From positions 1,612,001 through 1,676,000 of the forward strand of contig NZ_CP090376.1 in assembly GCF_022836875.1 (NCBI RefSeq): DNA of 64,000 nucleotides, in the 5' to 3' direction. Shown here piece by piece: positions 9,198-17,164 of this stretch; positions within the stretch are counted from its first letter, which is position 1, and every line of letters starts with the position of its first letter. Origin of the DNA: Flavobacterium enshiense (GTDB taxonomy: Bacteria; Bacteroidota; Bacteroidia; Flavobacteriales; Flavobacteriaceae). The position numbers and the translations under genes were made by a program. The notes under the pieces were generated by a model that did not search any database, was not told where the DNA came from, and was given only the letters and a program-made list of their open reading frames with translations.

Positions 9198-10411
9198 TGA
9201 AAACAGCAACGGCAACAGCAACGATCGAGAAAGAAAACAAAGTACAAAGTACGATGTATTCCATTTTGTTTTCGATTTGTTTCGCGCACATGATCAACGA
9301 CTTGTTACAGGCGGTAATCCCGGCGATGTACCCGGTTTTGAAAGCCAATTACGGCCTGACGTTTACACAAGTCGGTCTGATAACTTTTACGTATCAGGTT
9401 ACCGCTTCCTTGTTGCAGCCTTTCGTTGGAATTTATACCGATAAAAAACCGAAACCGTATTCGCTGGCCTTCGGGATGTTGTTCTCGCTAAGCGGAATCA
9501 TAATGCTTTCGCAGGCTTCCAGTTTTCCACTTATTTTAGCCTCGGTAGCAATGGTTGGAGTTGGCTCGTCCATCTTTCATCCCGAAGCTTCCCGCGTAGC
9601 GTTCTTGGGGTCAGGCGGAAAACGAGGTTTGGCACAATCCATTTTCCAATTGGGTGGAAATACTGGAACAGCAATCGGACCGTTGTTGGTGGCATTAATA
9701 GTTGTGCCTCGCGGACAGTCGCATATTCTCTGGTTTGTATTAGCAGCCGTGGTCGGAATCATAGTGTTGAGCAGAATCGCCCTTTGGTACCAACAGAAAC
9801 TGATTTCCATTAAAGGAAAGAAAAAAGGAGGGGAGAGAATTCATAATCTTTCTCCGATGAAGGTAAAATTGTCAGTGGTTTTACTGCTGATCCTGATTTT
9901 TTCGAAATCGTTTTACACGTCTTCGATGTCGAGTTACTTCACGTTCTATCTGATAGAAAAATTCCATATTTCCGTATTGCAGGCGCAGTACCACTTGTTT
10001 TGGTTCTTGGGAGCAGTTGCAGTTGGAACGTTGATTGGAGGTCCGTTAGGAGATAAGTTCGGACGAAAATACATTATTTGGTTCTCGATTTTGGGAGCGG
10101 CACCGTTCACCTTGATGCTGCCGTTTGCCAATTTGTTCTGGACCGGAATTCTTTCAGTTGCCATCGGAATCATAATCGCTTCGGCTTTCTCCGCCATTTT
10201 GGTGTATGCACAGGAATTAATGCCTGAACGTGTGGGTATGATTTCCGGATTGTTCTTCGGTTTTGCCTTCGGAGTAGGTGGTTTGGGTTCTGCAGTTCTG
10301 GGGTATCTGGCCGATGTGACCTCTATTGAATTTGTTTACGGCATCTGTTCGTTCCTGCCATTAATCGGAATGATTGCTTATTTCTTGCCGAATCTTAAGA
10401 AGAAGCATTAG
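9197..10411 (+). CDS. MFS transporter, Fsr (fosmidomycin resistance) type
   Basis: 404 residues with 12 predicted spans and a basic central loop (KGKKKGGERIH) between the two six-helix halves. HMINDLLQAVIPAMYPVLK near the start, GVGSSIFHPEASR and GPLLVALI resemble the Fsr branch of the major facilitator superfamily, which exports fosmidomycin in E. coli. Drug specificity here is not shown by the sequence. It overlaps the AEC gene by one base (TGATG), so it is the second gene of a two-gene operon. Confidence 0.88.
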   Translation: MKTATATATIEKENKVQSTMYSILFSICFAHMINDLLQAVIPAMYPVLKANYGLTFTQVGLITFTYQVTASLLQPFVGIYTDKKPKPYSLAFGMLFSLSGIIMLSQASSFPLILASVAMVGVGSSIFHPEASRVAFLGSGGKRGLAQSIFQLGGNTGTAIGPLLVALIVVPRGQSHILWFVLAAVVGIIVLSRIALWYQQKLISIKGKKKGGERIHNLSPMKVKLSVVLLLILIFSKSFYTSSMSSYFTFYLIEKFHISVLQAQYHLFWFLGAVAVGTLIGGPLGDKFGRKYIIWFSILGAAPFTLMLPFANLFWTGILSVAIGIIIASAFSAILVYAQELMPERVGMISGLFFGFAFGVGGLGSAVLGYLADVTSIEFVYGICSFLPLIGMIAYFLPNLKKKH

Positions 10412-10436
10412 TTTTTTTAGGAGCTTGTTCCCGCTT

Positions 10437-10576
10437 CCCGATAGTTATCGGGACGCTATATCTTTTCAAAACGGTCATTGAGGCTCTCGAAATGAACGTT
10501 TGAAAATGATACCGCTGCAAACATTTATGTTCACTGAACTCCGCTAAAAAATAAAATTTAGTGAAGTAAACGGGGC
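10437..10576. repeat. Composite of dispersed intergenic repeats
   Basis: Contains the near palindrome CCCGATAGTTATCGGG (10437-10452), a 21-nt stretch (10475-10495) that is the exact reverse complement of 50253-50273, and a segment (10530-10576) that is an inverted relative of 25903-25947. No gene is seen in 10412-10642. Confidence 0.7.
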
Positions 10577-10585
10577 GAATGAAGA

Positions 10586-10617
10586 TTGCGATTTGATGAA
10601 ATAACTTTGTAACTTTG
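10586..10617 (+). promoter_or_regulatory. Promoter of the GlcD-like oxidase
   Basis: TTG (10586-10588), 21 bases, TAACTTTG (10610-10617). A second TAACTTTG at 10602-10609 directly precedes it but is badly spaced from the TTG. Confidence 0.6.
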
Positions 10618-10642
10618 ACACTAACATCTTTGTAGCATAGTT

Positions 10643-12052
10643 ATGACAACGCAAATCACACCCGAAATACTTCAAAAATTACAGCATATTGTTGGCGAAT
10701 CATTCGTATTTACCGACGAAGAAACCCGAAACAATTACGGTCACGACGAAACCGAAGATTATGTCTTTCCGCCGAGTGTCGTGATAAAACCGGCTTCAGC
10801 CAAGGAAATATCAGAAATTGTTAAGTTAGCCAACGAGTACAAAATTCCTGTGGTTCCTATCGGAGGGAGAACCGGATTGAGCGGTGGTGCGCTGAGCATT
10901 CATCAGGGCATTGGTTTGTCGACCGACCGTCTGAATAAAATTCTGGAAATCGACGAAAGAAACTTACAGGTAATCACCGAACCGGCGGTTATCACTCAGG
11001 TTTTACAGGATAAGGTTCTGGAAAAAGGATTGTTTTATCCCGTAGACCCAAGCAGCCGCGGAAGTTGTTTCATCGGCGGAAATGTAGCCGAAAATGCCGG
11101 TGGTGCCAGAGCAGTGAAATACGGCGTTACCAAAGATTATGTGCTGAATCTGGAAGTGGTTTTGCCAACCGGGGAAATCATCTGGACAGGCGCCAACACG
11201 CTTAAAAATTCCACAGGATACAATCTGACACAATTAATGGTGGGTAGTGAAGGGACGTTGGCAATCATTACCAAAATAGTTCTGAAATTATGGCCTAAAA
11301 ATTCGCATAACGTTCTGATGCTTGTTCCTTTTTACAAAGCAGAGCAGGCATGTGAAGCGGTTTCGGCGATTTTCAGGGCAGGAATAGTGCCGAGCGCTTT
11401 GGAATTCATGGAGCGCGATGCCATAGATTGGGCCATCCGATTCATTGAAGGCGTAAACGTGGATATTAAAGACGATATTCAGGGGCATCTGTTAATTGAA
11501 GTCGACGGCAATTACCCTGAAATCTTAATGCTTGAAGCGGAAAAAATAATGGGCGTAGTCGAGCAATTCGAAATCGATGAAATCCTTTTCGCCGATACGG
11601 AAGACCAGAAAAACGCTTTATGGAGAATGCGCCGCGGCGTTGCTGAAGCCGTCAAATCAAATTCGGTTTACAAAGAAGAAGATACAGTGGTGCCTCGTTA
11701 TGAATTACCAACCCTGCTAAAAGGGATTAAAGAAATCGGAAACAAATACGGTTTCAAATCGGTTTGTTACGGTCATGCCGGTGACGGAAATTTACACGTG
11801 AACATCATCAAGGCCGATATGACAGACGAAAACTGGAAAACAGAAGTGCCAAAAGGTATTCGTGAAATTTTTGAACTGACGGTTTCGTTAAAAGGAACCT
11901 TGTCGGGTGAGCACGGAATTGGTTATGTACAGAAAAATTTTATGGACATTGCCTTCGATAATTCACAGTTGGTTCTGATGAAAAATATTAAAAAAGTTTT
12001 CGACCCGAATGGGATTATGAATCCTGGGAAAATTTTCCCGGATAACATTTAA
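10643..12052 (+). CDS. FAD-binding oxidoreductase, glycolate oxidase GlcD / D-lactate dehydrogenase type
   Basis: 469 residues, full length for single-chain GlcD-like enzymes that oxidise D-2-hydroxy acids. The N-terminal FAD-binding domain (p-cresol methylhydroxylase fold) shows VVPIGGRTGLSGGALS around residue 70 and SSRGSCFIGGNVAENAGG near 135. The C-terminal domain has HAGDGNLHVN and SGEHGIGYVQK, which carry the usual metal- or substrate-binding histidines. The substrate (glycolate, D-lactate, 2-hydroxyglutarate) cannot be decided. Its last 171 bases (11882-12052) recur without gaps, about 82 percent identical, at 15693-15863. Confidence 0.92.
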   Translation: MTTQITPEILQKLQHIVGESFVFTDEETRNNYGHDETEDYVFPPSVVIKPASAKEISEIVKLANEYKIPVVPIGGRTGLSGGALSIHQGIGLSTDRLNKILEIDERNLQVITEPAVITQVLQDKVLEKGLFYPVDPSSRGSCFIGGNVAENAGGARAVKYGVTKDYVLNLEVVLPTGEIIWTGANTLKNSTGYNLTQLMVGSEGTLAIITKIVLKLWPKNSHNVLMLVPFYKAEQACEAVSAIFRAGIVPSALEFMERDAIDWAIRFIEGVNVDIKDDIQGHLLIEVDGNYPEILMLEAEKIMGVVEQFEIDEILFADTEDQKNALWRMRRGVAEAVKSNSVYKEEDTVVPRYELPTLLKGIKEIGNKYGFKSVCYGHAGDGNLHVNIIKADMTDENWKTEVPKGIREIFELTVSLKGTLSGEHGIGYVQKNFMDIAFDNSQLVLMKNIKKVFDPNGIMNPGKIFPDNI

Positions 12053-12130
12053 AAGTGAAAATGCATAAAAAGGGATATTGTCAGTATTTTCTTTTTCCTT
12101 TTATTTGTTGGCTTTGAATTTGATTGCGGG

Positions 12131-12157
12131 CACGGATTGCAAATCCGCGCTATCGGG
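12131..12157. repeat. Left arm of a perfect 27-nt inverted repeat
   Basis: This 27-mer is the exact reverse complement of 15587-15613. The pair encloses the three-gene operon at 12177-15337. Parts of it (CCCGATAG, GCAATCCGTG) also occur in other intergenic repeats of the window. Confidence 0.85.
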
Positions 12158-12176
12158 TGTTGAAATCAGGACATGG

Positions 12177-13124
12177 TTACTTTTTGCGGATCATCTCAAA
12201 CCACATTTCGATATCGTCGTCAGCCGTGTAACGGAAAGCGGCGCTAAATTCTAAACCAGGAACAACTATTTCAAGCTCATCTTTGTATGGCGGAACGCAT
12301 TGCTCACAGGTAGTTCGCTTCACATACTGGTCGTTGCCTAAATTTTGTATCATCACGTTTAGTTTGTCTTCGAAACTTCTCTTTACATCATCGTTGTATT
12401 TTTCCCGTAGATCGCCACTAATGCAATACCGAAGCTCAGTTACAATTTCCTCACCTGAAGCGTTTTTCTCGGTTTTTAAATAAAATGGAGCTTGGGTTTG
12501 ATGAATTGTCTTCTCCCTTACAATGCCGTTAAACGAACTTTTAACTTTCTTGTCTGCCATTTCTTTGCTTTGGGCACTTAAGCCTGCATATTCGCTCAGT
12601 GTCATGTTGGGCTTAAAGTCCATTTTTTGAGCAAGCAAAAGCATAAAATCCTGGGCGTACTTTAATTTTTTTTTCGCCTTTTCTTCTGCAAGTTGTTTTT
12701 GGTCTTCTAACGCTTTATTTCCCATTTCCCAACCTGCTTTATCTTTTGGCAGATTCAGGTCATTGAGTCTTCCGCCAAGGGTATATATCTCACGGTATTT
12801 GTCGTCCAGCCCTTCACTTTCCATGGCTGACAGATACTTATTCACATTGGCAGTTAATTCATTGTATTTCGTAAGTTGGTTTTCATCGGCGTAAAAGTTC
12901 TCAGGAGCGAATAGCTTATCCTGTGCAAGTATGCGCAAGTACAGCGACTTACTCGTCATGTTGCCCAATGCTTTTTCGAACTCATCTACTTTTTTTAGCG
13001 TAAGATTGTAATTGCCATTATTAAAAGCTGTTTCGGCTTCTTCAAATTTTAGGTCAGCTATTGCGCCGCCTTGGGCAAAGGCAAATGAGCTTATTAAAAG
13101 GAAAATAAAGAGTAAGGTTTTCAT
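12177..13124 (-). CDS. Secreted protein of unknown function, paralogue of the next gene (last gene of a three-gene operon)
   Basis: 315 residues with a clear signal peptide (MKTLLFIFLLISSFAFAQ). Residues about 19-135 are nearly identical to the same part of the protein at 13121-14047 (shared ADLKFE, NLTLKKVDEFEKALGNM, TSKSLYLR, LNDLNLPKDKAG), and are helical, possibly TPR-like. The second half is different: a Lys/Glu-rich helix (EEKAKKKLKYAQDF) and then a beta-rich end with a CEQC pair. The start overlaps the upstream stop by four bases (ATGA), so coupled translation is likely. I do not recognise a family. Confidence 0.75.
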   Translation of the reverse strand: MKTLLFIFLLISSFAFAQGGAIADLKFEEAETAFNNGNYNLTLKKVDEFEKALGNMTSKSLYLRILAQDKLFAPENFYADENQLTKYNELTANVNKYLSAMESEGLDDKYREIYTLGGRLNDLNLPKDKAGWEMGNKALEDQKQLAEEKAKKKLKYAQDFMLLLAQKMDFKPNMTLSEYAGLSAQSKEMADKKVKSSFNGIVREKTIHQTQAPFYLKTEKNASGEEIVTELRYCISGDLREKYNDDVKRSFEDKLNVMIQNLGNDQYVKRTTCEQCVPPYKDELEIVVPGLEFSAAFRYTADDDIEMWFEMIRKK

Positions 13125-14047
13125 TGTTTTTTATTGCTGAAAGTGATAGTATATGCAGGGAATTTTTCGGAGAAATTTTGTAGCGACACTGTTATGCGAT
13201 TTGCTTCGACACCAGGAAATTCAATAAGTATGAAATTCGTTTCCTGTTTTAAATATTTCGCGTCAATATTATTAATTATTTCCTGCCTTAAGGCTTGGTA
13301 CATGCTGTGGACTTCTGTATGGATATTTTTGCCTGATTTTATTGTGTATCCATAAATGTTTACAAAACCTTCGGAAAGGACAATAGTAGACGCACCTTCA
13401 GGATTCGGGTTTCCTGATCTGTCATTCAAATAGCCGTCGTTGCTATACAATTTGCCATTAGGGTCTCTGAATTTCGATGTCTGGACCAAACGATTTGCAT
13501 CAGGATTGTATTGTAAAAACTGATTTAATGTTAAATCCCGTTTAAACTTATATTTAGCAGTGAGACTATTGACATAATTGGCCTGTTTTTGAAACTTTTC
13601 ATTTTCTGCGTTTAGCGCTGCGTTCTGCGATGCTCTCGCTTTAAGCGCCTTTTCAAAACCCGCTTTGTCTTTTGGCAGGTTCAGATCGTTGAGTTTTTCG
13701 CTGATGGCATATACTTCCCGGAATTTATCGTCCAGGCCTTCGCTTTCCATCGATTTCAGGTATTTTTCAACATTTGATATCAATGAATTATAGAACTGGT
13801 ATTGATTTTCATTATAAATACCGGGATTAAATAACTTATCCTGTGAAACCACACGCAAATACAGCGACTTGCTCGTCATGTTACCCAATGCTTTTTCAAA
13901 CTCATCTACTTTTTTTAGTGTAAGATTATAATCGCCGTTATTAAAAGCGGCTTCTGCATCTTCAAATTTTAAATCAGCCAGAGCGCCGCCTTGCGCGAAG
14001 GTTAATGTGCTTATTAAAAGAAAAATGGTAAGGATTAAGTTTTTCAT
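13121..14047 (-). CDS. Secreted protein of unknown function, paralogue of the neighbouring gene (middle gene of the operon)
   Basis: 308 residues with signal peptide MKNLILTIFLLISTLTFAQ. The N-terminal half matches the 12177-13124 product almost residue for residue, including at DNA level, so the pair arose by fairly recent duplication. The C-terminal half (after about residue 140) has no visible similarity to the paralogue: RDPNGKLYSNDGYLNDRSG, a beta-rich tail and no cysteine pair. Its ATG follows the upstream TAG with no spacer (TAGATG), and it overlaps the downstream gene by four bases. Function unknown. Confidence 0.75.
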   Translation of the reverse strand: MKNLILTIFLLISTLTFAQGGALADLKFEDAEAAFNNGDYNLTLKKVDEFEKALGNMTSKSLYLRVVSQDKLFNPGIYNENQYQFYNSLISNVEKYLKSMESEGLDDKFREVYAISEKLNDLNLPKDKAGFEKALKARASQNAALNAENEKFQKQANYVNSLTAKYKFKRDLTLNQFLQYNPDANRLVQTSKFRDPNGKLYSNDGYLNDRSGNPNPEGASTIVLSEGFVNIYGYTIKSGKNIHTEVHSMYQALRQEIINNIDAKYLKQETNFILIEFPGVEANRITVSLQNFSEKFPAYTITFSNKKQ

Positions 14048-15337
14048 CTATTTAATAATTTTTCCGTAATCTTTTTTTGGTTTGTCTTCATCTATTTTAT
14101 TATTCGGCATGACGCCATTGGTGGGCCTTGTGTCAATTTTTGCAGTGCCGATAACCGTACCGTATTTTGATCCATTGCTGGTATTTCCTGTAGTTGAAGC
14201 GGAAGGTTTGCCCTTATAATAGATGTTTTTTACAGCGACGCCATTATTTTGCAGCTCGCTTATAAGATTGTTGTGCACCTGTTGGGCTTGTTGTTGTGAG
14301 TAGTAATAACCGTGTAATACTTCTGTAAGGCCTGTAAGGTTTGCAATTTCGTTTTTAACAGTTGCCGTATAAGCACGGGTGCCGTCTTTATATTTTCCTA
14401 TTTCAAAGACGTTGCTGACATACACCGTTGGATTATCATTAGCCAGATTGTCATAAGCATAGACAAAATAATATATGCTGGTGGCTTTTTCTATTGACGC
14501 AAGTGGAATGTCGGCTGCATCTAATTGTGCAAAAGCATTTTTTCGATTGGCTACTTTCTGATTACGCTCGGCGGTTTCCCGTTGTCGTCTTTGGATATTT
14601 TCGATCAGTGCTGCTTCTTCTTGTGCTGCGAGCTCGTCATCGTTTGGCTGCTCCGGGTTCACAAGATTGCCTAAAAGTGTCCCAAAGTTATCTAACGCTT
14701 GTTTTTCTGCCTGCTTATCTTGCTCTACTTGTTTATTCCAGACATCAACAGCGGTTACTTTTGGAGTATAGGTTGTATTTTGATCTGAATTCCTGCTTGG
14801 GTATGAAGATGAACTTGTCGTTGATCCTGCTTGCGGCCTGGCTGGGCTGTGAGTTTGCTCTTGTGTCACTGGATTTTTTTTGGCTTCGTCGGCTTTCTTT
14901 TTTGTGGCCGCATCTTCATTCTCTTTGGTTACATCGATCACATTCCCAATACTGTAACGCATTCCCCTGAAAAGCGTGAACGATTGTCCTTCTGCAATAG
15001 CGCAATTTTTATTTCCAAAATTGTTATATACTTCTCCGCGACTTGAAGACGAATATCGTTCGTTAGGTTTTAGCTGAAGAATGTCATTATTCCCAAGAAC
15101 ATACGATTTGCTTCCTTCACAGGCCAGGTCAAGTGTCACATTTACAACAATTTTGTACTCCCGATTGGTATTATTCTGGACATAAAAATAATAGCTTTCA
15201 TATCCGGAGCTCAGTCCTGTCCGTTCCGCAGAAATGGTAAAGCGGGTGTCGGTCTGCTGTATCGCAATGCTTTTTCGCTGCCCGAAAACACTAAGGGTTC
15301 CCAGCAAAATCAATGGTGTTAAAAATAGCGTTTTCAT
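14048..15337 (-). CDS. Secreted multidomain protein of unknown function (first gene of the operon)
   Basis: 429 residues from the ATG at 15337, where the signal peptide MKTLFLTPLILLGTLSVFGQ starts; the frame is open upstream to 15403. Residues about 20-145 look like a beta sandwich (ESYYFYVQNNTNREYKIVVN). A low-complexity Lys/Ser/Thr linker follows, then a Gln/Glu-rich helix (EEAALIENIQRRQRETAERN), then a C-terminal alpha/beta part (IYYFVYAYDNLANDN, YYYSQQQAQQVHNNLISEL). No catalytic motif is visible. It leads an operon with the two paralogous secreted proteins, suggesting a shared envelope role. Family unknown. Confidence 0.72.
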   Translation of the reverse strand: MKTLFLTPLILLGTLSVFGQRKSIAIQQTDTRFTISAERTGLSSGYESYYFYVQNNTNREYKIVVNVTLDLACEGSKSYVLGNNDILQLKPNERYSSSSRGEVYNNFGNKNCAIAEGQSFTLFRGMRYSIGNVIDVTKENEDAATKKKADEAKKNPVTQEQTHSPARPQAGSTTSSSSYPSRNSDQNTTYTPKVTAVDVWNKQVEQDKQAEKQALDNFGTLLGNLVNPEQPNDDELAAQEEAALIENIQRRQRETAERNQKVANRKNAFAQLDAADIPLASIEKATSIYYFVYAYDNLANDNPTVYVSNVFEIGKYKDGTRAYTATVKNEIANLTGLTEVLHGYYYSQQQAQQVHNNLISELQNNGVAVKNIYYKGKPSASTTGNTSNGSKYGTVIGTAKIDTRPTNGVMPNNKIDEDKPKKDYGKIIK

Positions 15338-15586
15338 GGTAATTAAAAAGGTTTTGCGTGCCGAAGCAAACGTATCCGTTTCTGTAAAATAGTTTTCGGG
15401 CAAGATAGAAAATGTTTTTAATGCAGAAATACTAGTGATGCGTTAATTTTTAAAAATAAATCGCAACAGCATAAATACCAATGCATTACACTCGTTCTTT
15501 GATTTTTTGATTTGAATTGAAAGTTAGCTTTGCAATCTTATTGTTAAGCTATGAATTAAGGAAAATATGTTTTTATCCCGATAGCT

Positions 15587-15613
15587 CCCGATAGCGCGGA
15601 TTTGCAATCCGTG
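15587..15613. repeat. Right arm of the perfect 27-nt inverted repeat
   Basis: Exact reverse complement of 12131-12157. Its first 13 bases (CCCGATAGCGCGG) are repeated in inverse at 15681-15693, where the dead oxidase fragment begins. Confidence 0.85.
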
Positions 15614-15692
15614 TCCACAAAGAATTTAAGGCCAATAGTACAATTTTAATTATTACTTCTAAACTCCTCCAAAACCGAGTCCGCGCTATCGG

Positions 15693-15863
15693 GTTTCATT
15701 GAAAGGAACTCTATCGGGCGAACACGGAATTGGTTATATGCAGAAGAATTTCATGAATATAGCTTTCGATAATTCGTAGTTGGTCCTGATGAAAAATATT
15801 AAAAAGGTTTTCGATCCGAACAACATTCTGAATCCGGGGAAAATTTTTCCGGACACAATCTAA
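15693..15863 (+). pseudogene. Relic of a GlcD-like oxidase 3' end
   Basis: Aligns without gaps to 11882-12052 with 31 differences in 171 positions by hand count, mostly at third codon positions. It translates as the final 56 codons of a GlcD-like protein (SGEHGIGYMQKNF ... NPGKIFPDTI) and ends at the same stop, but a CAG Gln codon has become TAG at 15777-15779. The synonymous pattern shows the copy evolved as a working gene, probably a paralogue or a replaced allele, before it was truncated. Confidence 0.9.
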
Positions 15864-15897
15864 TCTTAAAAATACTGGAATTTATACATTACTTTTT

Positions 15898-15967
15898 GTC
15901 ATTCCGACGCAAGGAGGAAGCTCATAATATGAATAACAAAAGAGCTTCCTCCTTGCGTCGGAATGAC
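15898..15967. repeat. REP-like element with perfect 26-nt inverted arms
   Basis: Arms 15898-15923 and 15942-15967 are exact reverse complements around an 18-nt AT-rich loop. The arm starts GTCATTCCGACGCAAGGAGG and is related to the element at 6891-6987. It lies where it could also terminate transcripts from either side. Confidence 0.85.
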
Positions 15968-16005
15968 AGGGTATTTAGTGATAGTCTTGTTGTAGTCTTT
16001 TGAAA

Positions 16006-16413
16006 TTAAATGGTATCACCGTTTCTAAACTCAGCCAAAACAGCATCCGGATGCTTAAAAGTAGGTGGATGTTCTGTAATGTTGGCAATTCGCTTTTTGT
16101 TTAATTTCATGGTAATGTCGGCTTCTGTCGTAAACAGTAAAACCCACATGAACGGATTATTGATGTAGGGTGTCAGCTCCGATTCCATTTCGTCCAGTTC
16201 CACAATCTTTTCGATTTCCTGCAAACCTTCTTTGTAAATTTTATGGATCACGGATAATTTTAAAACGCCGTTTTCCACAGCAGTCCTTACGTAAATGTTT
16301 TGCAGTTCGGGACGGCCAATGGTTTTGGTTAATGTCAGTTTTGCAAAAGTCCCATCCTGGATGCTGGCTTTTACGCTGTCGAAAAATTCGGTATAGGTCG
16401 GATTGCTTATCAT
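16006..16413 (-). CDS. Hypothetical cytoplasmic protein, possible stand-alone N-terminal domain of a larger family
   Basis: 135 residues without signal peptide or membrane span. It starts MISNPTYTEFFDSVKASI and contains LTLTKTIGRPELQNIYVR and LLFTTEADITMKLNKKR. From memory this resembles the N-terminal region of longer Bacteroidota SAM-dependent methyltransferases, but no methyltransferase domain follows, so it would be a free-standing or truncated form; treat this as a weak guess. A strong promoter precedes it on the same strand. Confidence 0.65.
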   Translation of the reverse strand: MISNPTYTEFFDSVKASIQDGTFAKLTLTKTIGRPELQNIYVRTAVENGVLKLSVIHKIYKEGLQEIEKIVELDEMESELTPYINNPFMWVLLFTTEADITMKLNKKRIANITEHPPTFKHPDAVLAEFRNGDTI

Positions 16414-16453
16414 TTTTTAGTTTCTGTTTGAATTTGTAACAGTAATTGTATTG

Positions 16454-16482
16454 CAAAAATAACTTTTTTGATTATGACCAAA
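16454..16482 (-). promoter_or_regulatory. Promoter of the 16006-16413 gene
   Basis: On the minus strand TTTG (16479-16482), 17 bases, TATTTTTG (16454-16461): full match to the Bacteroidota consensus. Confidence 0.75.
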
Positions 16483-16579
16483 GTGGTATTGTTTCTTTTT
16501 AAATGGATTATCATGTTGAATTTATAGAAATCTGATTTAAATCAGGTTTTTCAAAAGAATTATGGATTATCTTTACCTC

Positions 16580-16948
16580 ATGAAAAAAGTAATTGTAATA
16601 GTTGTATTCCTTTTCTTCCTTAAGCCGATCCTTCCGGTTTTGGAATACGTTTTCAATTACGATTATATTGTAAAAGAACTTTGTGAGAACAAAGCTAAGC
16701 CGGAAATGAAATGTAACGGTAAATGTCACTTGATGAAAGAATTGGCAAAAGCTTCCGATACGGATAATCCGGTTTCTCAGGATAAAAAAACGTCACATGT
16801 CGAATTTGAAATCCTCTTTTTAGAAAAATCACCTTCATTTGAAATCGTAAATCTGAATTCTCCTGTTCAGAAAGAAATCAACATGAAATACTCTGATTTG
16901 TACTTTTACGAAAATACAAACGCCTTTTTTCATCCCCCTACAGTTTAG
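16580..16948 (+). CDS. Small membrane-anchored protein with CxxKC-type cysteine motif
   Basis: 122 residues from the ATG at 16580; an in-frame ATG at 16562 would add six residues (MDYLYL), but a box resembling a -7 element (TATCTTTA, 16568-16575) lies inside that extension. An N-terminal hydrophobic helix (KKVIVIVVFLFFLKPILPVL) is followed by CENKAKPEMKCNGKCHLMKE, with three Cys and one His that could bind a metal ion. The rest is polar. It precedes a TonB receptor and a Cys-bearing propeller protein on the same strand. A role in metal handling is inference. Confidence 0.72.
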   Translation: MKKVIVIVVFLFFLKPILPVLEYVFNYDYIVKELCENKAKPEMKCNGKCHLMKELAKASDTDNPVSQDKKTSHVEFEILFLEKSPSFEIVNLNSPVQKEINMKYSDLYFYENTNAFFHPPTV

Positions 16949-17164
16949 TTGTTTTTTTATTCCGTCATGCTGATTTCGGGTGTCTTTTTTTAGGCGCAGG
17001 CTTAATTACATACATATTTTAAATTGTATTAGTACTTGAGCTTGCAGTTTCAGACCCAAGACGGAAAACTTCGAAGGTTTTCAATTTCGTTGTTCTTAAA
17101 AGGAAAGCACTGTTCATTGATTTACAGCAATGAGACAGGTGTATCCTATAACTAGACATATACC

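Larger units (their letters stand above)
15338..16005. other. Intergenic region rich in repeats and relics
   Basis: From left to right: upstream region of the three-gene operon (no clear promoter found), right arm of the 27-nt inverted repeat (15587-15613), a second inverted copy of its 13-nt core (15681-15693), a dead GlcD-like 3' end (15693-15863) and a REP-like element (15898-15967). No intact gene. Confidence 0.75.

Noticed and set aside
12177..15337. Insertion sequence or transposon
   Set aside because: The genes are secreted proteins with no transposase or recombinase motif; only the flanking repeats suggest mobility, so it is reported as a hypothesis and not annotated as a mobile element.
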